Part shown: piece by piece, positions 35,001-47,000 of the stretch
Layout of the letters: the number at the start of each line of letters is the position of its first letter
How positions within the stretch are numbered: position 1 is the stretch's first letter
Assembly: GCF_902459505.1 (NCBI RefSeq)
Contig: NC_047101.1
Location: forward strand, 15,566,705-15,630,704
DNA: 64,000 nt
From: Geotrypetes seraphini
Taxonomy: Eukaryota; Chordata; Amphibia; Gymnophiona; Dermophiidae
Reading direction: 5' to 3'
Notes under the pieces: model-generated
The model's input: the letters and a program-made list of their open reading frames with translations, nothing else
Told to the model about the DNA's origin: nothing
Database searches by the model: none
Position numbers and translations under genes: made by a program

Positions 35001-38000
35001 TTTGAATGTTGCCATTTCTAATATTGGATGTATCCATTTATCCTTTTTCTTAAGTGCTGACCTGTGTATCCTTATGTACAAAGCAGATGAGCATTGCTTA
35101 TAGATGATGGCACTAGAGAAAAAGTGGGTAAATATTGTATCCTGTGATAGTGCTACCCAGGGAAATGTGAGGACAGAGTTGGAACGTGGGTTTCAGGTAG
35201 GGTCCAGTCACTGAATGGTTTGTCATTGCTTTTTCAAGTTGGGGGGTGGTGGAGTGCTATTGGTACACCATGATAGAGAGTGCCATCAAGGTTTGTGAGA
35301 TGGTTGCATTGTCCAGGATGGGTTGTAGATTCCAGCTGGGAGCTATAGATGGAAACCAGGGGTATTTATTATTTTCTTTTTAAGATGTGTATAGCAAATT
35401 GTTCCTGGGTATTTGTTTTAAAGGCTGGCCAAATTCTGGGTTGAGTTATGGTGCTGAAACTGAACCAAAAACCTTTTCTACCTGATTTTAGCTGAAAGGC
35501 TACAGCCATGGTTTCAGCTGAAACTGACTCTGTGTTTTTAGTGGAAGATGAAAATTTGTGCTTTATCCTGTCTCCCTTTTAACACAGTCCATACAAGGCT
35601 CAGTAGATGATGTACACATGTGAGAATATCTGCCTGCTGTCCCCAGATAACACCTGTTATGGTAAGTAACTGTGCTTTTTTAGCATGTGGGTAACGCACG
35701 CACATCTCCAAATCACTGCGAGCTGCCATTTTTTTAAGCTGCGGTAAACACGTGTTAGTGCTTTCTGCAGCTTTATTAAAAAAAAAAAAAAATGCTCCTA
35801 AATTTGGGATAGTAAGCTCCTTAGAAATTAGCCTCTCTGTGAAGACAGATCATTAGCTGAGTGGAGTGGAACGAACAGATGTGAATCACTTGTTTAATCT
35901 TTCCAAAAATACTAGGACTAGGAGGCATGCAATGAAAACTACTAAGTAATACATTTAAAACAAACCAGATCAAATTTTTCTTCACTCAACAGGTAGTGAA
36001 ACTTTGAAATTTGTTGTTAGAGAATGTAGTGAAAGTGGTTAGCTCAGCAGGGTTTAAAAAAGGTTTGGATAATTTCCTACAGGAGAAGTCCTTAGGCCAT
36101 TATTGAGGTGGCTTGGGGAAATTCAGTGCTTATTTCTAGGTTAAGCAGCATAAAATCTGTTTTTCTCCTTGGGATCTTGCCAGGTACTTGGGACCTAGGT
36201 GGGCCACTGTTGGAAACAGGATACTTGGCTTCATGGACCTTGTGCCTTTCTCAGCACGATAATTCTTATGCAACTCTTAGCTGTTATGTTACAAAATTGG
36301 CAAAATTGGCTTCTAGTTTGTTTTCATTGGCTGAGGAGGCCATTTTGCTTGGAGGTAAAGTATTGTCTTTCATTATTTAAATTACAGTGGTACCTTGGAT
36401 TACGAGCATAATCCGTTCCAGGAGCATGCTCGTAATCCAAAATGCTCGTTTATCAAAGCGAGTTTCCCCATAGGAAATAATGGAAACTCGCTTTGATGCG
36501 TTCCCCCCCCCCCGAGAACCGGCATTGCTCCCCTCGAAGGCCCCCCCCTGCGATCAGGCACCCCCCCCTGCGATCCTGCACCCCCCCTGCCTCGAACCGG
36601 CACCCCCTCGCCACGATCCGACCCCCCCCCCGACACGATTGGCCACTCCCCCGACACGATCCGACATCCCCCCCGACACAATTGGGCACCCCCCCCCCCC
36701 GCCGCTTCTTACCTTCATCTGGGCTCTTGAAGATCAGCCTACTCGTCTGCTGGGCCTTGAGCATCTGAGCATGCTCAAGGCTTGCGAGTTCACGTTCTGA
36801 ACGTGAACTCGCAGGCTTGAGCATGCTCAGATGCTCAAGGCCCAGCAGACGAGTAGGCCGATCTTCAAGAGCCCAGATGAGGGTAAGAAGCGGCGGGGGG
36901 GTGCCCAATTGTGTCGGGGGGGATGTCGGATCGTGTCGGGGGGGGGGGTCGGATCGTGGCGGGGGGGTGCCGGTTCGAGGCAGGGGGTGCCGGATTGCGG
37001 GGGGGGGGGGGGTGCTCGTAAATCGAGCCATGCTCGGTTTCCGAGGCACCAATTTTGCAAATGTTTTGCTCGTCTTGCAAAACACTCGCAAACCGGTGCA
37101 CTCGTAAACCGAGGTACCACTGTATATATTATGACTTGGATTTTTATTTTATATTTATCAAATTTTCATTTTTATACCAAATAAACACTTGCACATCCCT
37201 CCAACAAATCATTCCATAACACAGGCAATTCTACCTTCATACACTCCATCTATGAAAACATCTTCCCACCTTCTACAACACATCCTGACATATATATAAC
37301 ACATTGCTTCTTAATGTCTAGATGGCCCACACAGCTCCCATTGTCACTGCAGGTCAGTACGCATGGAGGTACCTATTCTATGTATATAAATCCAGACATG
37401 TTTTCATTCAACAATAGTCATTATATATAGCACATTCTCTGTAGCTTTTACTTACCTAACATTTCTTCTTTTAATCTTTCATTCCTTTCTTCAATTTGTC
37501 TGGGTAATCGCTAAAAAAATATGGAAGGACGCAAAGAAAATTAATGAAAGCAAAGCATTTACAAATATATGTGGTTATTATTTTCCTTGCATGTGTGTCA
37601 TTCTACTGCTTCACTTTTTAATATATTCCATATTCCCTGCTAAAATCTGCTTTTCAATCAGTCACCACAATTCTGCTATGCATTGCACACTTTATGTTTT
37701 CTAATGTAATATTATTGTCACAGGTCCAAAGGTGCAGTAAGTGCAGCTTGCATTCTCAATCACAAAGGTTTACTAAAGTATTTCACCAAAGGTTAATGTT
37801 AGTAATTTCTACAGATGGGCTATTTAGTCCTAACTTCAGAAACACAGACAATCTGAATGTGTTACATGAACTGCATTGAGCTCTCACTCAAAACACTAAT
37901 ATAATGTAAATGAAAAAGTTATTCCACAACAGCTAGAAGAAAACACTGGAGACCTGTAGGAACAAGTAATAGTTTTGCTTTTTTCAACCATAGAGTAATG

Positions 38001-41000
38001 CAGGCACAGCATTAAAAACTCCGGATATTGTTTTATGGATTCCCTACAGCCAATTCTAAATTTGAGTTCCATTTCATAGCTTTAAAATTTATCACCTCAT
38101 TTCCTCACTCAGAACAATCATTTAATAGCCCCAGAATTAGGAATCTGGCAAAAGCTCCAATGTATGGTCTCCAGTTGAGGACTGTTGAAGTCAAACCTGG
38201 GCTGGGTGACTCGAGAAGGTGAACAAAATCCTGAGTGATGTAGAATAGATAAATGTGAATTGATTTTTTTACTCTTTCGGAAATTACAAAGAGTAGGGGA
38301 CACTCACTGAAGTTACATGGATGAGCCGGGGAGGGCTTTGATAGAAACTCCAATGACAGGATGGTTAGGATAGGCTGGAGCGGGCTTCAATGGCAAGTCC
38401 AGCAGTGGGAACCTAAAGACAACGCCGGGCGGGCTTAAGAACATAATAGCCTTACTGGGTCAGACCGATGGTCCATCAAGCCCAGTTTCAAGTTTATTTA
38501 TTATTTGATTAATCGCCTATTCCAAATTCTAAGCGATGTACAAATTGGTAAAATAAATTGTCTAAAATATACATAAAATAGACCATATAATTAACAAGGG
38601 GATAAGTCACAAAACAAACTAATTAAGATAAGACAAGAATACAATAGGACAGGTGGGATAGAAATACAATCTTAGATAGGAAAAAATCAACAATTAAAAG
38701 TAAAACACAACAGGAATTGAAGGACAAATAAATAGGTAAAATAAAAGTAGACAAAAGAGCAATTAACGAAAGAGCAAATTAACATTTCAATTAAGTATTG
38801 AACGCATCTTTAAAAAGAAAGCTCTTAAGTTGGCTCTTAAATTTTTCCAAATTCTTCTCCTCTCTTGAGTATAGCGGGAGTACCTGACCAAAACCCAAAG
38901 AGCAGCAAGATTCTAGAACCCCAAATAGTAGTAACATTCCATGCTACCAATCCAGGGCAAGCAGTGGCTTTCCCCACTTCTATGGTCTATTGTCCAGAAA
39001 TATTAAAGAGCATTTAACCATGAATGTATAATGTGTGTGACCGCTGGACATTCATCTGCTATCATTTACTATGTTACCTTTAAAACAAATAGGAGGAAAT
39101 ATTTTATCACTCAATGAATAGTTAAGGTTAGGAACTCGTTGCCAGAAGAAGTGGTAGCAACAGCTAACGTATTTGGGTTTAAAAATGTTCTTGGAAGAAA
39201 GGTCCATTGTCTGCTATTGATAAAGAAATGGAGGAAGCCACCACTGCTTACTCTTGGAGTGGTTATATACAAAAAAGTCACTACATGAAAAATATTCATG
39301 AATAATTTTCTCAAAAAACAATTCAACAAGTGTCAATTCTTAACTTGTAGAACTCTGCTCAGAGACACGAAGGCAATGTGTTCCGCCTCACCACCCAATC
39401 ATTGCAGTGCTCAAAAAATTTAATTGCTCCAGTGTGAGATATTCTCCTTAACTGCTATGTTGCTAGCTACAACGGCTATGCTTAGCTTCTTATGCACATC
39501 TAAAAGTTGAAAGGCAAATTACTCAAACTTAGCTTTGAAATAGTAGCAGGTTCCGACGTGCCACGTTTTGGTCCTTCGTCAGGGAACCGACAAACAAACA
39601 CAGTTAAACTGGAGGTGAAAGCTCATGGGGAAAACAGTTAGCTTGTACTTAAAGAAGAAACTACGCTTGGATAATACAAGCTAACTGTTTTCCCCATGAG
39701 CTTTCACCTCCAGTTTAACTGTGTTTGTTTGTCGGTTCCCTGACGAAGGACCAAAACGTGGCACGTCGGAACCTGCTACTATTTCAAAGCTAAGTTTGAG
39801 TAATTTGCCTTTCAACTTTTAGATGTGCATAAGAAGCTAAGCATAGCCGTTGTAGCTAGCAACATAGCAGTTAAGGGGAATATCTCACACTGGAGCAAAA
39901 ATTTTTTGAACACTGCAATGATTGGGTGGTGAGGCAGAACACATTGCCTTCATGTCTCTGAGCAGAGTTCTACAAGTTAAGAATTGACACTTGTTGAATT
40001 GTTTTTTGAGAAAATTATTCATGAATATCTTTCATGTAGTGACTTTTTTGTATATAACTAACTTTATTTAGTCACTCAACAGCAACACTTTATCTGTTGA
40101 TTTTGTTACCCCTTCAGTATACTCTTGGAGTGGTGGCAGAAACCCAAAATAGTATCAATATTCCATGCTAGGCACTTGTGACCTTGATTGGCTACTGTTG
40201 GAAACAGGATAATGGGCTAGGTAGACCATGGGTCTGACCCAGTTTGGCTATTCTTATGTTCTTAAAATCTGCTGATTAGCTGTAAATACAGGCTCAAGGC
40301 GCTTGACCTGCAAACCTAAAGATCGATCACCCCTACCATCCCTCACAAAACACCATCCAACCCCCAATCTCTCACACATTAAAACCTTTAGATCACTATG
40401 CACATACAGGACGCTTAGGTCAAAGAGCGCTGCTAGCTGTCTTTAAGAGGAAGAAAAGACTTCACCATGCAAGCTTCTCTGGCCTGAGGAACTGAGGGAT
40501 CTCTCTCTAACACCGATTTATAGTCTGCGAGAGCTTCATCCAGTTTCTCTGTTTTCTCATACAGCTCTGCTCTTCTCAGTATAGCTCGGATGTAATCAGG
40601 ATTTAATACAATTGCTGAAAAATAAAGAAAAAACTTTTGTTAATACTGACGGAGGTTGCCATTCAACATATTACAGGAAATTGGAAGGACTATACTAAAC
40701 TTAATCATACCTTTTGGTGGAATTCAGTTTGTCATATTTATAAAATGGAGAAAGTGCTTGCTATACAGCAAGGAAATTATAATAGTTTCAAAAAGATTTG
40801 GGGACCATTGATTGCATATTCTAATGATTAGACACCTTTTTATTACATAGAACTATATTTAATGTGGGGATGGGGAAGTATGTTATGTGATTTAATGGGT
40901 TTATTCCTGATGAATGGGATGGGTGGGGGAGGGGTCTTTTTATATGCATTTGACAATAATTGTTAGAATGTCAAGTGATTTGTACGAATTATCTGATTGA

Positions 41001-44000
41001 ATATTGTACACTTGTTGCAAGAGTTAAAACTGAATAAAGAATTTTTTTTTTAAAAAAAAGAAAAGACAGAAAAGGAGAAAACACTCTAATTCAGCAATAG
41101 AGCAGACAATGAGGAGTGTTTGATGCTCAGTATGGTCATTACAAATTACTGGACTAGAAGAGTTTTACTATGACTGCACCCAGACCAATCAGAAAGAAGC
41201 AGTGCAAGATAAACCAGTGTTTCTCAAACTAGTTCTGGCTAGCTGTTTTTGCCAGGATATCCATAATGAATAAGCAAGAGGTAAGATTTAACTTAGAAAG
41301 CACTGGAAATAGTGCATGCTAATGTTCTCTCCTAAAGCGTGCTTATCAATCTTTCTGTGACCATGACCCATTTGCACAGCCACAGAAAGCATATTACCCC
41401 AGTGGTGGACCAATGCCATCAAGTTCAATTTATTTGATATAATCAAATTTTTTTTTTTAAAAAAAAGGTTAACAAGTTCAATGAAAAGAATAGAAAAGGG
41501 GGGGGGGGTAGTGTAAATGATAAAATCCAGAGCTACATTCTTACATATTCCTTGAGAATATCCTGTCAAAGAGGCTAGGGGGGTACACCAGGAACAGCTT
41601 GAAAAGTACTATTAGGGGCTGATTCTATAAAGGGCGCTTAATTCAGTTGGCAAAATACCCTTAACAGCCTCAATAACTGGCCCCTCCAAAATTTAATTGG
41701 GCGATAGGCACCTATCGTCTTAGTGGGTGTTTCTATGGGCTGAGCATGACTTAGGCCTCTCTAAGTGCAATTCTCCAAAAACTTAGCTGCCGGAAATGTA
41801 GACCTTACAAACCCTCACCTACATTTCAGGCGTCTAAGTTTTTACAAAGGTACTACAATTCTGTAAATGGCGCCCAAGCATTTTTTTAGATGCCGTTTAT
41901 AGAATCAGCCTCTTTATGAACAACCATTTATAAACATGAATTATACAATATGATAACTGAAATGCCTAAGTATAGCAACAGCAGAGTTAGGTGTAGGTAG
42001 GTGCCATTGACTCGTGTTCGAGTCCTAGCAACTCGATGATCATCATCAAGTTTTCACGGTAGAATACAGAAGTAGATTGCCGGGCCTTTCTTCTGTGCAG
42101 TATAAATTTGTGATCCTCCGCCTCCAACATTGACCATCTGACCTGTCTAGATGGGCGATACATTGTTCGTTTGACATCTCCTCTGAAACCTGTCCGCCTT
42201 GGGAGACCCTGCTAGTAGTGAAACTACTGAAAGCAAAGCTTTCAGCTTCTTGGATGCACGCAAACCCCAGAGGCATGACATGCTCATGTATTATGACTGA
42301 AGTAATACACTGTAGACCGATACAAATGATTTAACACTGCACCGCTTAAAATAAGATCAAGGGTTATAAGCATTATAAGCATGATATAATATGATGTGTA
42401 TTAGTACTGCATCCCCACCACTTGCTTGATGCAGCCTCAAAATGGCAGTTCCTCACACTACCTTCCCAATAGCTGTGCACTAAGGAGACTAGCTGATTCA
42501 TTCAATAAGAGTGGCAAGGTAGAGCAGCTCCCAAGTATAGTCTGCTTACTCTGAGCAAGTGTTGACCTTTTTTTTTTCTTCCAGTAGAGACATTCTCATG
42601 ACCTCATTTGAAGTTGTGGCCTACAGTTTTAAGAATTGTTGGCATAATGCTAATGGTGTCTTATATACCACTATATCTCCTACTGGATTCAAAGTGGTTT
42701 ACAAAAGATTATAACAAAAATACTGAAAATTATAAATATTGCTAAACATCACGGTTTGAGTGAAGCCCATTGTTCAAAGAAATAGGTATTCAGCAATTTC
42801 ATAAATAGGCAATAGGTAAGAACATAAGCAATGCCTCCACTGGGTCAGACCCGAGGTCCATCGTGCCCAGCAGTCCGCTCACACGGCGGCCCAATGGGTC
42901 CAGGACCTGTGCAGTAATCCTCTATCTATACCCCTCTATCCCCTTTTCCAGCAGGAAATCGTCCAATCCTTTCTTAAACCCCAGTACCGTTCTCTGCCCT
43001 ATTACGCCCTCTGGAAGCGCATTCCAGGTGTCCACCACACGTTGGGTAAAGAAGAACTTCCTAGCATTCGTTTTGAATCTGTCCCCTTTCAACTTTTCCG
43101 AGTGCCCTCTTGTTCTTTTATTTTTCGAAAGTTTGAAGAATCTGTCCCTCTACATTCTCTCTATGCCTTTCATGATCTTGTAAGTCTCTATCATATCCCC
43201 TCTAAGTCTCCTCTTCTCCAGGGAAACTCCAATCTCTCAGTGTATGAAAGGTTTTCCATCCCTTTTATCAGACGTGTCGCTCTCCTCTGAACCCTCTCGA
43301 GTAACGCCATATCCTTCTTAAGGTACGGCGACCAATATTGGACGCAGTATTCCAGATGCGGGCTAATTACCATTGAAAAATCATTCCAGATTTTAGCATT
43401 CATGATGTCTTTTAAATTTGACAGATTTTTAATGATGGGTTTAATAAGACTTCGCTCTTGTGAAATCTCATGGTGCCTAAATTATGAAGTAGAAGACAGC
43501 TTGCACTTAACGATGATGAACATTGGCCAGCCTGTGCCTTAAAAATAATGCAAGCAAATCTGAATTTGATCCTATATTGTACTGATAACCAATGCAGATG
43601 ACAAATGACATACATCTGTTTCTGTATCATCCAAAATGTCAAACATTTACCTTTACTACAGTCAGCTATAGCAGAATCCATCTTGTCCTGAAACAAAAAC
43701 AGTCTGATTAATATTTACCATCTTGAGCAAAGTGAAATGTTTTCATACTAATTTTATGGGGCCTATTTAATAAATGGTATAGGATATGTATAACAAAAAC
43801 AAAGAGAACTGCAGAGACACGTACAATGATGCAGGCTAAATTTATTTGTATAAAATAATTGAGTGTGGTTAATAATACCACCTTAAAAAAAATCTCTCAG
43901 ATAGGATATGTATAATAATGTTATTCACCAGCAGCACTGAATTCTTAATGAACAGCAATGCAATAACCCAGATTAAACACACACATTATTATGTATTTTT

Positions 44001-47000
44001 AGGAGGTAATTTTATAGTCATTTTCACATGTGAAAGTCATATGAATGGCCTCTTATAAAATACTGAACAGTATAAAGAGTAAATACCATAATACAACAGC
44101 ATGTACTTTGGTCATAATTCACAAAGACATGTGTAGATACAACACGCCAATATGCGTGGGTACTTGAATACTCTAGGTGCGGACATTAACACCTGCCCCC
44201 CAAAAAAAAACCCACAACCCCCCAAAAAAACAAACAAACCAGCAATTAGGTAAGTCTCCATGCCCAAGTGAATACTTGGAGGCATTTTTGGTAGTATTTT
44301 CAACTGAGTGTTACAATAGCGCTCTGCCAACTACGCACACCAGTCATGTTGAAAGATGAACGTCCAACCTAATTTCAGCTTTCTTGAACAGTCTAGTTTT
44401 TGTTTCCTTAGCCAGTTGCTATGGTGAGTAAAAATGGTATTTTAAACAGCCCAGAATCTAATGAGTAAGTACCGATGAAAACCATCATGGTAAAGTTTAC
44501 TAGCCCTTTATTTGGTATTATTGCTCAGAAGCAACATGTCTCTTCTATGGCTCTTATGGGAGATCTGAATCTCCAAATGCCTGTTTACTTGGCACCATTG
44601 CTCTGGTTCAACATCAAGTAGGTTTTGTGGTATTAATACTAAGAAGCTGGAGTACAGACTAGTGATACAAGTACTTCCTTTTACTTTCCACGGTAGACAA
44701 ATAATCAGGTAGCCAAAACACTCTAGAGTCAGACCAAAACAAACCTGAATATCCTAGGGAAGCAGTAGATCCTAGATACAAAGCCATTTATCCAAAGACA
44801 ATCTAGATGTTATTCTAATTAAAGGAATAAGTAACAGCATGTTTTCTGTCTACCATACTATTCATCCTTCTATTTATTCTATCTAGTTACCATACCTGTT
44901 TCAATCTGGCAGCACCTCTGTTAGAGAACAGAATGGACCTCTCTTTTCGGAAGCAAGCTGGACAAATCTGGAGAGCTTGTGTGTACAGGGCATCTGCCTC
45001 TGTGTATTCTGAAATTAGAAAATGAAGGGAATGGTTAATTATTTCTCACTTCATTTGCATCTATAATTTTTATTATCTTGGATACAATGCATCAAAATAA
45101 AAAATTACACACTTAACAAGCAACAGGATTATACAAACTGCAGGTGCAAATGACACATGCACATTTGAAGTGCATGAGCAAAGGCAGTGATGTGTGAACA
45201 GGCTGAGCCAATACCCCAAGAATTTTGGACCATTAAAAATACTTCAAAATTGCATCTGGATTTATATTTAAGTCTTTTCTTGTGCTGGCCACCATTCCTC
45301 TCCTCAGGGCGGGAAGTTAAAAACCAGATTGGTGTTAATTGAAATCTACAGAGATCTGGTTATTATTGTCCTTGAGGCAGCCCTAGGTAGGTTGAAACCT
45401 GGCCAAGTCAGGCATCTGTTTTTGATCCCTCACTTCTTATTGCCATAATAAAAACTTACTGAACTATTGCACGTTTTTAGTTTGCTCTCATTCTGCCAGT
45501 TTGGAATTTGCAAACCAGCTGCCTTTTTGCTTTCTAGGACCCTCTAATGATTATACATCAAATATGATTGCAGTTCTGATCTTTGTCACCACTTCTCTGG
45601 TTTTAAAAAAAATGAATTATAAAATAATATGTGATATTCAACCTAATGAGATACTGTAGCACATGATTGGTTCTTTGAGTCTAAAAAGTAGTGCTGTCCG
45701 ATTCAAGGAAAAAGTTTTTCAATTCGATTCCTGCCCAATACGGCGGTGTTTTTTTCAAACATCCTGGCGGGTTTCTTTTGTAGCCTCTTCACCCTTTCCA
45801 GCCCCATGCTGGCGCTGTAGTGTAAACAAAATAAACAAAGAAGACTTTTCCTCTCTCTGTCAGACAGTGACATTTCAAATCTGACATATTGTAATCACCA
45901 AATAGAAAATAAAATTATGTTTTCTATCTTTTGTTGTCTGGTCATTTTATTATTCAAATCATATTGGTCCCAGGCTCTGGTTTCTGTTTGTCTTCTGTTA
46001 ACTCGCTCGCCAGTGTCACCTGCCCATTTGATGTTTTCTTCTTTCTCCATGCTCACCATGCGTGAGAGAGATTCATTGGAATAGGCTGAAAACCAGGCCC
46101 ATCCGTGTGATCTTCGCGGACTAAATTTCAACAAGCCTATCCAGAATATAGTTTTAGACATTCCCAACCAAAGCTTACCTCCTTTTTTGAATTGCTCATT
46201 TCCTTTTTCTTTCAATGTAGTGCTCTCCTCTTGTCTTCTCTGTAAAAGATAAGAATATTTTGTGCTGTTACAAAGAATTGCAATGAACTTATCAGCAAGA
46301 AAAACATTAACCCATTGTCTTAGAAAAACAATGTCTACCTCATAAGCATATAAATGATACACAACAACTGGTCTCCTTATCTCAAGAAAGATATAGTAGC
46401 GCTAGAAAAGGTTCAAAGAAGAGTGATCAAGATGGTAAAGGGGAAAGACTAAAATGGTTAGGGCTCTTCAGCTTGGAAAAGAAACGGCTGAGGGGAGATA
46501 TGGTTTAAGTCTACAAAATCCTGAGTGCAGTAGAACGGGTACAAGTGGATCGATTTTTCACTCCATCAAAAATTACAAACACTAGGGGACACTCGATGAA
46601 CATAAGAACATATAAAACGCCTTCACCGGATCAGACCAAGGTCCATCTAGTCCGGCGATCCGCACATGCAGAGGCCCATTTAGGTGCTCCTTTTTGGAGA
46701 CCCGGATTTCCCGTATCCCTCAATATGATCTGCAAGAAGGTGTGCATCCAACTTGCGTTTGAAACCCAGCACAGTATTTTCTGCCACCACCTCCTCCGGG
46801 AGAGCATTCCAAGCGCCCACCACTCTTTGTGTTACAGGGAAATACTTTTAAAACCAATAGGAGGAAATATTTTTTCACTCGGAGAATAGTTAAGCTCTGG
46901 AACGCGTTGCCAGAGGATGTGGTAAGAGCGGATAGCGTAGCTGGTTTTAAGAAAGGTTTGGACAAGCTCCTGGAGGAAAAGTTCATAGTCTACTATTGAG

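Larger units (their letters stand above)
39075..40264 (+). mobile_element. CR1 3' end split by a Penelope-like insertion
   Basis: 39075-39263 (AAAACAAATAGGAGGAAATA, CGTTGCCAGAAG) continues at 40120-40264 (GGATAATGGGCTAG, TTCTTATGTTCTTA). The 15-bp sequence at the junction is duplicated. It lies in TTC1 intron 5. Confidence 0.85.

Noticed and set aside
36453-37091. 212-codon frame and several overlapping ones on both strands
   Set aside because: Low-complexity proline/arginine/glycine translations of the poly-C and poly-G arms of a foldback DNA element.
39264-40119. Assembly duplication artefact explaining the inverted repeat
   Set aside because: The insertion has a precise 15-bp target duplication and interrupts a recognisable CR1, as a real insertion would; the arms also differ at scattered positions.
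43412-43696. 94-codon minus-strand frame including TTC1 exon 4
   Set aside because: Only the first 12 codons after the acceptor belong to TTC1. The rest is intron and an L2-like fragment beyond the GTAAAT donor.
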